The notes under the pieces: generated by a model
The model's database searches: none
What the model saw: only the letters and a program-made list of their open reading frames with translations
Told to the model about the DNA's origin: nothing
Assembly (NCBI RefSeq): GCF_029836165.1
Contig: NZ_JAOEBG010000008.1
Coordinates: 124,001-188,000, forward strand
Direction: 5' to 3'
DNA: 64,000 nt
Source of the DNA: Pseudomonas sp. GD04091
Lineage (GTDB): Bacteria > Pseudomonadota > Gammaproteobacteria > Pseudomonadales > Pseudomonadaceae
Program-made: the position numbers and the translations under genes
Part shown: one piece after another, positions 1 through 7,953 of the stretch
Layout of the letters: every line of letters starts with the position of its first letter
How positions within the stretch are numbered: the stretch's first letter is position 1

Positions 1-582
1 TACACCTTCCGTGGCAAGAGCGTGCTGGTGACCTTGATCGATTTGCCGTTCTCGGTGTCGCCGGTGATCGCCGGCCTGGTCTACGTGCTGATGTTCGGCG
101 CCCAGGGGCTCCTGGGCCCATGGCTGCAGGACCACGACATCCAGATCGTCTTCGCCTTGCCGGGGATCGTCCTGGCGACCATCTTCGTCACCGTGCCCTT
201 CGTCGCCCGCGAGCTGGTCCCGCTGATGCAGGAGCAGGGCACCCAGGAAGAGGAGGCCGCGCGCCTGCTGGGCGCCAACGGCTGGCAGATGTTCTGGCAC
301 GTGACCTTGCCGAACATCAAGTGGGGCCTGATCTACGGCGTGGTGCTGTGCACCGCCCGGGCCATGGGCGAGTTCGGCGCGGTGTCGGTGGTCTCGGGCC
401 ATATCCGCGGCGTCACCAACACCTTGCCGCTGCACGTGGAGATCCTCTACAACGAGTACAACCATGTCGCGGCCTTCAGCGTGGCCAGCCTGCTGCTGAT
501 CCTGGCGCTCTTCATCCTGCTGCTCAAGCAGTGGAGCGAGAACCGTATTAACCGACTGCGCCACGGCGCGGCGGAGGAATGA
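1..582 (+). CDS. cysW: Sulfate/thiosulfate ABC transporter permease CysW (5' truncated by window edge)
   Basis: Inner-membrane permease of the sulfate/thiosulfate importer; it pairs with CysT and is powered by CysA. The reading frame is open from base 1, so the start lies outside the window and about 193 C-terminal residues are visible. Several hydrophobic segments are seen, with the cytoplasmic EAA loop ([14 protein letters not shown]) that docks on the ATPase. The strongly conserved stretch [15 protein letters not shown] is typical of CysW. The stop lies three bases before the cysA ATG, so the two are co-transcribed. Family assignment rests on these motifs plus the adjacent cysA; confidence is high. 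Confidence 0.95.
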   Translation, partial: YTFRGKSVLVTLIDLPFSVSPVIAGLVYVLMFGAQGLLGPWLQDHDIQIVFALPGIVLATIFVTVPFVARELVPLMQEQGTQEEEAARLLGANGWQMFWHVTLPNIKWGLIYGVVLCTARAMGEFGAVSVVSGHIRGVTNTLPLHVEILYNEYNHVAAFSVASLLLILALFILLLKQWSENRINRLRHGAAEE

Positions 583-585
583 TTC

Positions 586-1575
<990 letters not shown>

Positions 1576-1590
1576 GCTGGCGCTGTGATG

Positions 1591-1620
1591 AAAAACCCGG
1601 GCATGCTCCCGGGTTTTTTC
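1591..1620 (+). terminator. Intrinsic terminator after cysA
   Basis: Perfect stem AACCCGGG/CCCGGGTT around a short CATGCT centre, preceded by A-run and followed by TTTTTT; it ends the cysWA transcript. Confidence 0.9.
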
Positions 1621-1634
1621 TTTCCTGCAAGATT

Positions 1635-1713
1635 GCCGGGGCTGCTGTGCAGCCCTTTCGCGACACATGGGCAGGGGGTGCAATCCCCCTGTGAGAGCGG
1701 CCTTGCGTCGCGA
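1635..1713. repeat. Degenerate REP-type repeat
   Basis: Left half (GGGGCTGCTGTGCAGCCCTT then TCGCGACACA) and right half (GAGAGCGGCCTTGCGTCGCGA) resemble the two arms of the intact REP palindromes at about 4.0 and 21.8 kb, but with mismatches and altered spacing. It occupies the first part of the 375-base gap between cysA and tonB; the rest of the gap is A/T-rich promoter DNA. Confidence 0.55.
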
Positions 1714-1842
1714 TCGAGGGCGCAGTCCTCGCGACAATCTGATGCCTTGCGCGAATATTTCATATGCCCGCAAAGCATCGGGCAAACGCTCTATCGCCAC
1801 ACCCCATGAAAACCGTGGCTTAGCGGCAATCCCTCAAAATAA

Positions 1843-1862
1843 TTATTCCCAAAAGCTATAAC
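1843..1862 (+). promoter_or_regulatory. TTATTCC-N8-ATAAC element upstream of tonB
   Basis: TTATTCC followed eight bases later by ATAAC, in an A/T-rich stretch about 90 bases before the tonB start. A near copy with nine-base spacing precedes the hydrolase gene at 4254, and the core recurs upstream of metQ and tcyP. It may be a CysB-like site or part of the promoter; a Fur site cannot be excluded, since tonB operons are often iron-regulated. Confidence 0.4.
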
Positions 1863-1951
1863 TTTAATTTTAAATATTACTTTATGAGCTAAGCGCCTGG
1901 CCCCGATGATTCAGCCACACACCTGAATCGAGAACCCCAGGAGTTTTAGCA

Positions 1952-2746
1952 ATGGGCAATGTCCAGACGGCCGTCAGGGCCTACGACCAGCCATGGCGCC
2001 CGGCAACGGGTGACCTGGTCGAGCTCGGACGCACGCTGCGCCTGCCGCTTGGCCAGTTGCGCCTGCAGCGCACCCCGGTCAGCGGCCTCAAGCGTCGCGA
2101 CAAGCTGGCGCTGGGCCTGCTGGTGCTGGTGCTGCATGGCGTTGCCGCGTACTGGGTCAGTCATCAGCCGACACCGGAACTGCCGGTCATCCCGCCGAAG
2201 ATTCCGCCCATGACCATCGAGTTCGCCGCGCCGGCGCCGCCTGTGGTCGAGCCGCCACCTCCGGCGCCAGTGGTCGAGCCCCCTCCGCCGCCCCCTCCCG
2301 TGGTCGACGAACTGGCCGCCAAACCCGCGCCGAAGCCGGTACCGAAACCCAAGCCTGCGCCCAAGCCCGTGGCCAAGCCGCAGCCAAAACCGGTCGAGGC
2401 ACCACCACCGGCCCCGGTGGCCGCTCCGGCGCCGCCGCCCCCGGCGCCCGCGCCACCTGCCCCGGTCACTCCGGCCTCGGCCAATGCCGCGTACCTGAAG
2501 AACCCGGCGCCGGAGTACCCACAGATGGCCCAGCGTCGTGGTTGGGAAGGCACCGTGCTGCTGCGCGTGGAAGTGCTGCCCAGCGGCAAGCCCGGGCAGA
2601 TCCAGATCCAGAAGAGCAGTGGCCGCGATGCCCTGGACGCCGCCGCGCTCGCGGCGGTGAAGCGCTGGAGCTTCGTTCCGGCCAAGCAGGGCGACGTGGC
2701 CCAGGTGGGCTGGGTCAGCGTACCGATCGATTTCAAGCTTCGTTAA
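1952..2746 (+). CDS. tonB: TonB energy-transducing protein
   Basis: Periplasm-spanning protein that passes proton-motive energy from ExbB/ExbD to outer-membrane TonB-dependent receptors. It has 264 residues. A cytoplasmic N-terminal extension of about 50 residues precedes the single membrane anchor (LALGLLVLVLHGVAAYWV, about 52-69); such extensions are known in Pseudomonas TonB proteins. A long Pro/Ala/Lys-rich spacer with repeated P-K dipeptides (about 75-165) leads to the C-terminal domain (about 170-264) with PEYPQMAQRRGWEGTV and a terminal beta strand. ATG is preceded by CCAGGAG. The gene order tonB-exbB-exbD suggests an accessory TonB system; its place beside cysWA and the shared upstream element hint at a sulfur-related role (inference). 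Confidence 0.9.
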   Translation: MGNVQTAVRAYDQPWRPATGDLVELGRTLRLPLGQLRLQRTPVSGLKRRDKLALGLLVLVLHGVAAYWVSHQPTPELPVIPPKIPPMTIEFAAPAPPVVEPPPPAPVVEPPPPPPPVVDELAAKPAPKPVPKPKPAPKPVAKPQPKPVEAPPPAPVAAPAPPPPAPAPPAPVTPASANAAYLKNPAPEYPQMAQRRGWEGTVLLRVEVLPSGKPGQIQIQKSSGRDALDAAALAAVKRWSFVPAKQGDVAQVGWVSVPIDFKLR

Positions 2747-2776
2747 CTTGCGACCGCACACAGGAAGGACTTCATC

Positions 2777-3499
2777 ATGAGCTTGTTGGCATCTCCCCTC
2801 GAATCCGTTGAAAGCGCGGTCATCTGGCTGCTGGTAGGCTTCTCTGTCGCCACCTGGGCCCTGGCCCTGGTCAAGGTCGTGCAGTTCGTGCGCCTGAAGA
2901 ATCAGGACAAGCGCTTCCACCAGCAGTTCTGGGCCGCGTCCAGCCTCGACTCGGCCGCCGAGCCGAGCCACGATCTGCCTGGCCCCGCCGCCCGCGTGGC
3001 GCAGGCCGGGTTTGCCGCCATCGCCGTGGGTGATCCGGGGCAGGCCAATGACCTGAGCCACGCCATCAACCACCAGGACCGCCTGGAACGCGCCCTGCGC
3101 CAGCAGATCGTGCGCGAGCGCCGTTCGCTGGAAACCGGCCTGGCGGTGGTCGCCAGTATCGGCAGCACCTCGCCCTTCATCGGCCTGTTCGGCACCGTGT
3201 GGGGCATCATGGAGGCGCTCAAGGGCATCAGCGCGGCGGGCTCGGCGAGCCTGGAGACCGTGGCCGGGCCGATCGGCGCGGCGCTGGTGGCCACGGGGGT
3301 GGGGATCGCCGTCGCGGTGCCGGCGGTGCTGGTCTACAACTACTTCCTGCGTCGCCTCAAGCTCACCGCCGCCGATCTGGACGACTTCGCCCACGACTTC
3401 TACAGCCTGGCGCAGAAGAGCGCCTTCCGCGTGCTGGTGCACCCGGCGACGCACAGGCAGCAGAGCGGTTTCACCCAGCCGGTGAAGGAGGCCTCCTGA
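2777..3499 (+). CDS. exbB: TonB-system proton channel subunit ExbB (MotA/TolQ/ExbB family)
   Basis: Inner-membrane subunit that forms the proton channel with ExbD and energises TonB. It has 240 residues. The first membrane segment is near the N-terminus (about 14-33). A cytoplasmic loop follows, then the conserved pore region SIGSTSPFIGLFGTVWGIM and a third membrane segment (GPIGAALVATGVGIAVAVPAVLVYN), as expected for MotA/TolQ/ExbB proteins. It starts 30 bases after tonB behind AGGAAGG and ends one base before the exbD ATG, so the three genes form one operon. The signature and the neighbours separate it from TolQ, whose genes are in the tol-pal operon. Confidence 0.93.
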   Translation: MSLLASPLESVESAVIWLLVGFSVATWALALVKVVQFVRLKNQDKRFHQQFWAASSLDSAAEPSHDLPGPAARVAQAGFAAIAVGDPGQANDLSHAINHQDRLERALRQQIVRERRSLETGLAVVASIGSTSPFIGLFGTVWGIMEALKGISAAGSASLETVAGPIGAALVATGVGIAVAVPAVLVYNYFLRRLKLTAADLDDFAHDFYSLAQKSAFRVLVHPATHRQQSGFTQPVKEAS

Positions 3500-3500
3500 C

Positions 3501-3902
3501 ATGGCCTTCTCGACCCAGGACAGCGATGAAGTGTTGAGTGAAATCAACGTCACGCCTTTGGTGGACGTCATGCTGGTGCTGTTGGTGGTGTTCATCGTCA
3601 CCGCGCCCCTACTGACCAATGCCATCCCCATCAACCTGCCAAAGACCGAGGCCGTGGCCCCGGTGGAGCAGAAGGACCCGCTGGTGGTGAGCATCGATGG
3701 CAGCGGCAAACTGTTCATCAACAAGGACGAGATCCAGCCTGACCTGCTGGAGACCAACCTCAAGGCTGCCAAGGACAAGGACGCCGAGCTGCGTGTGCAG
3801 CTGCAGGCCGACGATGGTGTGAACTATGGCGAGGTCGCCCGCGCGATGGCGGCGATCGAGCGTGCCGGGATCAGCAAACTGGCGGTGATCACCGCGCGCT
3901 GA
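3501..3902 (+). CDS. exbD: TonB-system subunit ExbD
   Basis: Partner of ExbB in the proton-powered motor for TonB. It has 133 residues with a short cytoplasmic N-terminus. One membrane helix carries the essential aspartate in the family motif INVTPLVDVMLVLLVVFIV (Asp near residue 22). A periplasmic domain follows, ending in the IERAGISKLAVITAR segment typical of ExbD/TolR. It is the last gene of the tonB-exbB-exbD operon and is followed by an intrinsic terminator at 3933-3969. Length and motifs match the family; no unusual residues seen. Confidence 0.94.
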   Translation: MAFSTQDSDEVLSEINVTPLVDVMLVLLVVFIVTAPLLTNAIPINLPKTEAVAPVEQKDPLVVSIDGSGKLFINKDEIQPDLLETNLKAAKDKDAELRVQLQADDGVNYGEVARAMAAIERAGISKLAVITAR

Positions 3903-3932
3903 CCGGCGATACCCTCTTCAGGCAAGTGCTTC

Positions 3933-3969
3933 AGGGCCATTTTCCTTGGCAGGGGATGGCCCTTTTTTT
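3933..3969 (+). terminator. Intrinsic terminator after exbD
   Basis: Stem AGGGCCAT/ATGGCCCT with a 14-base loop followed by seven T residues. Confidence 0.85.
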
Positions 3970-4003
3970 ATTGGGACGCGGACTTGAAGTCTTTCGCGAT
4001 TGT

Positions 4004-4120
4004 TGTAGGAGCGGCCTTGTGTCGCGAAAGGGCTGCGTAGCGGCCCCAGGATTTCAGCGTTTATGCACAGATCGCCGGGGCCGCTTTGCGGCCCTTTCGC
4101 GACACAAGGCCGCTCCTACA
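4004..4120. repeat. Paired REP palindrome (type TGTAGGAGCGGCCTTGTGTCGCGA)
   Basis: Left arm TGTAGGAGCGGCCTTGTGTC and its exact inverse GACACAAGGCCGCTCCTACA enclose inner arms (GGGCTGCGTAGCGGCCCC / GGGGCCGCTTTGCGGCCC) and a short centre. The same element recurs at 21832-21946. It fills most of the 350-base gap between exbD and the next gene. Confidence 0.9.
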
Positions 4121-4177
4121 GGGGTAGGCGCAGGCCGGCATACATCGAATGGTTTTTCTATTATGGTTATTAATAAA

Positions 4178-4205
4178 TAGCTTCTTATTCCTTTACGAAT
4201 ATAAC
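4178..4205 (+). promoter_or_regulatory. Candidate regulatory site upstream of the hydrolase gene
   Basis: Begins with TAGCTTCTTATTCC, a 14-mer whose exact reverse complement occurs at 5896-5909 upstream of metQ. TTATTCC is followed nine bases later by ATAAC, as upstream of tonB. It is 49-76 bases before the ATG at 4254; CCTATACTT just downstream could serve as a -10 region. This fits an activator site next to a sigma-70 promoter. Confidence 0.45.
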
Positions 4206-4253
4206 CCCCTCCCTATACTTGCCCCAAGCACGCAAACTTTCGGAGGCGTCCCC

Positions 4254-4835
4254 ATGCGCAATGAGTCGATTCGTTACCTGATTGTGCCGGGCTGGCAAGG
4301 ATCGCCAGACAACCATTGGCAGAGTCACTGGCAGCGCAGCCTGCCCAACAGCGCTCGGGTCGAGCAGCACGACTGGCTGACCCCGCAACGGCGCGACTGG
4401 GTCCAGGCGCTGGAACAGGCGATTGCCGCCGAGCGCTCGCCGGTGATTCTCATCGCCCACAGCCTGGGCTGCGTCACCGTCGCCCACTGGGCCGCCCAGG
4501 CCAGCCCGAGCCTGCTGCGCCGGGTACGCGGCGCGCTTTTGGTGGCGCCGGCGGATGTCGAGCGCCCAAGCTGCGCGCCGGCCCTGCGCAACTTTGCACC
4601 GATCCCGTTACAGACGTTGCCGTTCCCCAGCCAGGTAGTCAGCTCCGACAACGACCCGGCCGTGAGCGTCCCGCGCGCGTTGTACCTGGCCCGGGCCTGG
4701 GGCGCCGAGGCGGGGCTGCTGGCCAGCGCCGGGCACATCAACGTCAAGTCCGGTCACGAGCGTTGGGAACAGGGCTTCGCCTACCTGTACCGCCTGCAAG
4801 CCCGTGTCGATCAGCGCGCCTTGCGTCGCGCCTGA
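4254..4835 (+). CDS. RBBP9/YdeN-family alpha/beta hydrolase
   Basis: Small serine hydrolase of 193 residues; the natural substrate of this bacterial family is not known to me. Near the N-terminus it has the family motif VPGWQGSPDNHWQSHW. The nucleophile is in HSLGC (Ser about 70), an Asp follows in SDNDP (about 135), and the catalytic His is in AGHINVKSG near the C-terminus. The start at 4254 is chosen because CGGAGG lies just upstream and the family begins here; an upstream in-frame ATG at 4149 would run through the promoter element. It is 62 bases ahead of the AAA+ gene on the same strand, probably one transcript. There is no signal peptide, so it is cytoplasmic. Confidence 0.8.
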   Translation: MRNESIRYLIVPGWQGSPDNHWQSHWQRSLPNSARVEQHDWLTPQRRDWVQALEQAIAAERSPVILIAHSLGCVTVAHWAAQASPSLLRRVRGALLVAPADVERPSCAPALRNFAPIPLQTLPFPSQVVSSDNDPAVSVPRALYLARAWGAEAGLLASAGHINVKSGHERWEQGFAYLYRLQARVDQRALRRA

Positions 4836-4897
4836 TACCGGTTTTCCATCGAACACGCTGAATCCCCGGCCGCGTGCGATCGGGGCGGGAGTATTCC

Positions 4898-5845
4898 ATG
4901 ACCTTCCACACCCCTTTCGGCCAGCCACTGCTGACCTTTCCCGAACTGGACAAGAGCCCGCTGAGCATCCGCGCCAAGGCGCTGGTGTTCGTCGACCCCC
5001 GCTCCCAGGCGTTGCGCCAGGACCTCGAGCGCCTGGCGCCGCAACCCCTGCCGGTGCTGATTCGTGGCGAGACGGGAACCGGCAAGGAGCTGCTGGCGCG
5101 GCAGATCCACCGCGCCAGTGATCGTGCCGGGCTGTTCGTCTCGGTGAACTGCGCGGCGATCAGTCCGACCTACGCCGACGCCGAGCTGTTCGGTTACAGC
5201 GCCGGTACCCAGGGCGGTACCGCCAGCAGTCGGGCCGGCTGGTTCGGCTCGGCCAACGGCGGCACGCTGTACCTCGACGAGATCGCCGACCTGCCCTTGG
5301 CGATCCAGGGCAAGCTGCTGGCCGCCCTGGAAAATCGCGAGGTGACCCGGGTCGGTGCCACGCAGCCGCAGGCGGTCGATGTGCGACTGGTCGCCGCATC
5401 CAGTATCGATCTGGCCCAGGCGGTGCGCGCCGGGCGCTTCAACGAGCGGCTCTATCACTACCTGCACGAGGGCGAGCTCGAACTGCCGGCGCTGCGCGAC
5501 CGGATCGGCGATATCCTGCCGTTGGCCGAATACTTCGTCGGTATCTACAGCGTGCGCCTGGATCGGCCGGTTCCTCTCATCAGCGAGGCTGCCCAGCAGG
5601 CGCTGGAGGCACATGCCTGGCCGGGCAACACACGTGAGCTGGAGAACGTCATCCATTTCGCCCTGCTGGTCAGCGACGGCGAGGAAATCCTCCCCGCACA
5701 TCTCGATCTTCCGGATACCGCCCCCCTGGCCAGCCTGGCTCGCCAACTCGCGCAACTGGGCGGCAGCCGGGAGCCGGATACCTTGGCTGAACTGCGTCAA
5801 CTGCTGAGCGCGGCCTTGGGACAACTGGGCAAATCCGCGTCGTAG
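4898..5845 (+). CDS. AAA+ ATPase of the sigma-54 activator family with degenerate contact loop and no DNA-binding domain
   Basis: About 315 residues, almost only the AAA+ domain of sigma-54 enhancer-binding proteins. Visible motifs are Walker A GETGTGKE (57-64), NCAAI, ELFG, Walker B GGTLYLDEI (121-129) and WPGNTRELENVI. Three departures are notable. The GAFTGA loop that contacts sigma-54 aligns with GTQGGT (103-108). The arginine-finger segment (FRxDL..RL in PspF) reads FNERLYHYL. The C-terminus shows no Fis-type helix-turn-helix, and there is no N-terminal receiver or PAS domain. ATG 4898 follows GGGCGGGAG; a GTG at 4874 is an alternative start. It sits between the hydrolase and metQ genes. 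Whether it still activates transcription is open. Confidence 0.75.
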   Translation: MTFHTPFGQPLLTFPELDKSPLSIRAKALVFVDPRSQALRQDLERLAPQPLPVLIRGETGTGKELLARQIHRASDRAGLFVSVNCAAISPTYADAELFGYSAGTQGGTASSRAGWFGSANGGTLYLDEIADLPLAIQGKLLAALENREVTRVGATQPQAVDVRLVAASSIDLAQAVRAGRFNERLYHYLHEGELELPALRDRIGDILPLAEYFVGIYSVRLDRPVPLISEAAQQALEAHAWPGNTRELENVIHFALLVSDGEEILPAHLDLPDTAPLASLARQLAQLGGSREPDTLAELRQLLSAALGQLGKSAS

Positions 5846-5895
5846 AGGGGCACGCAGCCACTCATAAGCAAAGGCCATGATGGCCATTTGTTTTT

Positions 5896-5934
5896 GGAAT
5901 AAGAAGCTAATCAAAAGATATTGTTACGGAATAA
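5896..5934 (-). promoter_or_regulatory. Two GGAATAA boxes upstream of metQ
   Basis: GGAATAAGAAGCTA at 5896-5909 is the exact inverse of the 14-mer at 4178-4191, and a second GGAATAA lies at 5928-5934, 32 bases further, about three helical turns. The stretch is A/T-rich and 90-130 bases before the metQ start. This arrangement fits a LysR-type activator such as CysB, but the regulator is inferred. Confidence 0.45.
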
Positions 5935-6025
5935 AAAATCTCGGTATCGTCCGTTCACGCCCACCCGAACGGATGGGCACCCGACTCGCCATCTGCGATG
6001 GCCCAGCTCCAGAACAAGGATCACC

Positions 6026-6811
6026 ATGAAAAAGACCCTGCTGACCACCGCCCTGGCCGCCGCCCTGTCGTTCGCCGGCCTGGCCAACGCCGCCGAGAAA
6101 CTGGTGGTGGCCGCCACGCCCGTACCGCACGCCGAAATTCTCGAACTGATCAAGCCGACCCTGGCCAAGGAAGGGGTGGACCTGCAGATCAAGGTCTTCA
6201 CCGATTACGTGCAGCCCAACGTGCAGGTCGACCAGAAGCGCCTGGACGCCAACTACTTCCAGACCCTGCCGTACCTGAAGAACTTCAACGAAGGCAAGGG
6301 CACCCACCTGGAAACCGTGATCGGCGTGCATGTCGAACCGTTCGGTGGCTACTCGAAGAAGGTCAAGAGCCTGGCCGAGCTGAAGGAAGGCGCCACCGTC
6401 GCCATCCCCAACGAGGGCAGCAACAGCGGCCGCGCCCTGCTTCTGCTGCAGAAGGCCGGCCTGATCACCCTGAAGGATCCGAAGAACGCCCTGGCCACGC
6501 CGAAGGACATCGCCGAGAACCCGAAGAAGCTCAAGTTCCGCGAGCTGGAGTCGGCCATGCTGCCGCGCGTGCTGGATCAGGTCGACCTGGACATGATCAA
6601 CACCAACTACGCCCTGGAAGCCGGCCTGAACCCGGCCAAGGATGCCCTGGTGATCGAGGGCAGCGACTCGCCGTACGTGAACTTCCTGGTGGCGCGTCCG
6701 GACAACAAGGACAGCGAGGCCATCCAGAAGCTGGCCAAGGCGCTGACCAGCCCGCAGGTCAAGGCGTTCATCGAGAAGAAGTACCAGGGCGCGGTACTGC
6801 CGGCGTTCTGA
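6026..6811 (+). CDS. metQ: MetQ/NlpA-family periplasmic binding protein
   Basis: Substrate-binding protein of the methionine importer type, 261 residues. The signal peptide (MKKTLLTTALAAALSFAGLANA, cut before AEK) has no lipobox cysteine, so the protein should be soluble in the periplasm. Family motifs include TPVPHAEILE, FTDYVQPN, LDANYFQTLPYL, AIPNEGSNSGRAL and MINTNYALEAGLNP. ATG 6026 is preceded by ACAAGGA. No metN or metI gene is adjacent; a terminator follows, and the next transporter has its own binding protein. It therefore appears to be an orphan receptor that must use a MetNI complex encoded elsewhere. The ligand could be methionine or another sulfur compound; the gene symbol marks the family only. 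Confidence 0.85.
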   Translation: MKKTLLTTALAAALSFAGLANAAEKLVVAATPVPHAEILELIKPTLAKEGVDLQIKVFTDYVQPNVQVDQKRLDANYFQTLPYLKNFNEGKGTHLETVIGVHVEPFGGYSKKVKSLAELKEGATVAIPNEGSNSGRALLLLQKAGLITLKDPKNALATPKDIAENPKKLKFRELESAMLPRVLDQVDLDMINTNYALEAGLNPAKDALVIEGSDSPYVNFLVARPDNKDSEAIQKLAKALTSPQVKAFIEKKYQGAVLPAF

Positions 6812-6830
6812 TAGGCGACCGGATACGCAA

Positions 6831-6860
6831 GACGCCGACGCATCATGCGTCGGCGTTTTT
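6831..6860 (+). terminator. Intrinsic terminator after metQ
   Basis: Nearly perfect palindrome ACGCCGACGCAT/ATGCGTCGGCGT followed by TTTTTG. Confidence 0.9.
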
Positions 6861-6910
6861 GTTTGTGCTCAGGTCATGCGCTCGGCGCAGCGAGCCGGCG
6901 AATGCGTGGG

Positions 6911-6994
6911 TCAGCGCTGATTGGCCAGCGCCCGGCGCAGCGCCAGAAGCCACAACAGCTGTTCGTTCGAAGCAGGCAAGCAGGGGCTGTTCAT
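6911..6994 (-). CDS. Possible 27-residue small protein or leader peptide
   Basis: Short ORF on the minus strand in the 475-base gap between metQ and the amino-acid ABC operon. It starts with ATG at 6994, has a good Shine-Dalgarno AAGGA eight bases upstream (7007-7003), and its codons mostly end in G or C like real genes here. The peptide begins MNSPCLPAS and continues as a Leu/Ala/Arg-rich amphipathic stretch (QLLWLLALRRALANQR). Antisense to nothing known. No homologue is recognised; it could be a leader peptide or chance. Confidence 0.35.
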   Translation of the reverse strand: MNSPCLPASNEQLLWLLALRRALANQR

Positions 6995-7287
6995 CGTTGT
7001 CGTCCTTGTTGGTTGATAGGCCATTGCAAGTCACAGTTTGAAACTCCTTGGAGGGGGATTTCCTCAGAAAGATCCCGCGTGCGGTATAGGAAATTTCCGA
7101 GCAAGGCGGAGCGTGATATCGATATGCAATCTGGGTATTTAGAGAAATATTTTTATACCTTTACAGTCTGATCATCGTGCTTACCGGCACAGCGCCATTA
7201 CCTGTGAAACGACGCCGAGCGACCCTCGAGCCGACCCTGGAACCCTCCCATGCCGTACCTTCGCGACACTGTGCCGAGGCCTCTGCC
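6995..7287. other. Leader region before the amino-acid ABC operon, no gene seen
   Basis: About 290 bases. The distal half is A/T-rich (7100-7175, with repeated GATAT and a GGTAT...ATACC pair) and probably carries the promoter of the downstream operon. A GGAAATTTCC palindrome lies near 7090. The open frame from GTG 7177 is rejected as coding because its product lacks permease features until residue 38. Confidence 0.4.
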
Positions 7288-7953
7288 ATGAGCTTCGACA
7301 CCGCTTTCCTGCTCAGCACGCTGCCGACCTTCTTCAAGGCCGTCGGGGTCACCCTGCAGGTCGGGTTGCTCGCCATCGCCACGTCGTTGCTGGTGGCGCT
7401 GGTCAACGCGACGATCCTGGTGTATCGCACCCCCTACCTGTGGCGCCTGGTCCAGGGCTATGTGGAACTGGCGCGCAACACGCCGTTGCTGATCCAGCTG
7501 TTCTTCGTCTACTTCGCCCTGCCGAGCCTGGGCGTCAAGGTGTCCGGTTTCGCTGCCGCGATCATCACCATGACCTTCATGGGCGGCGCCTACCTCACCG
7601 AAGTGTTGCGCGCAGGCGTCGAGGCAGTACCACGGGCGCAGCTGGAGTCCGGGCGTTCCATCGGCCTCTCCGAAGGCCAGCTGCTGCGCCACGTGATCCT
7701 GCCCCAGGCCGGCATCCTCAGCCTGCCGGCGCTGTTCGCCAACTTCGTCTTCCTGCTCAAGGAAACCACCGTGGTCTCGGCGGTGGCGGTGCCGGAGATC
7801 CTCTACACCACCAAGAACTACATCGCCCTGTACTACAAGACCTACGAAATGCTCACGGTCCTGACATTGCTTTGCGTGCTGATCTTCCTGCCGCTGTCGC
7901 TGCTGCTGCGCTACCTGGAACGGAGGCTGCAACATGGCCAGTTCGGGCATTGA
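7288..7953 (+). CDS. Polar amino-acid ABC transporter permease (HisM/GlnP family), first subunit
   Basis: Inner-membrane permease of 221 residues with about five hydrophobic helices. The family loop ELARNTPLLIQLFFVYFALP is followed by the EAA-type coupling motif (GVEAVPRAQLESGRSIGLSEGQLLRHVILPQA), as in the His/Gln/Arg/cystine importer class. The start is set at ATG 7288, where the first membrane region begins; an upstream GTG at 7177 would add a non-membrane tail. It overlaps the second permease gene by 20 bases, then ATPase and binding-protein genes follow, giving a complete operon. Ligand unknown; the neighbouring sulfur genes make cystine or another sulfur amino acid plausible, but this is inference. 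Confidence 0.9.
   Translation: MSFDTAFLLSTLPTFFKAVGVTLQVGLLAIATSLLVALVNATILVYRTPYLWRLVQGYVELARNTPLLIQLFFVYFALPSLGVKVSGFAAAIITMTFMGGAYLTEVLRAGVEAVPRAQLESGRSIGLSEGQLLRHVILPQAGILSLPALFANFVFLLKETTVVSAVAVPEILYTTKNYIALYYKTYEMLTVLTLLCVLIFLPLSLLLRYLERRLQHGQFGH

Noticed and set aside
2216..2470. Repeated P-K and P-P codons in tonB as a possible tandem repeat or CRISPR-like array
   Set aside because: It is the normal Pro/Lys/Ala-rich periplasmic spacer of TonB; no regular repeat-spacer structure.
1946..3778. Minus-strand open frame of 610 codons across tonB-exbB-exbD
   Set aside because: Arg/Gly/His-rich translation of the inverse of the Pro-rich tonB linker; shadow.
4149..4253. Earlier start for the RBBP9-type hydrolase
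   Set aside because: The added residues come from the A/T-rich promoter element; the ATG at 4254 has CGGAGG and matches the family start.
5974..5990. Possible sigma-54 promoter (TGGGCAC...TCGC) before metQ
   Set aside because: GG and GC spacing can be fitted, but the -12 element is TCGC instead of TTGC and the -24 lacks TGGCAC; too weak to call even though an AAA+ activator relative is adjacent.
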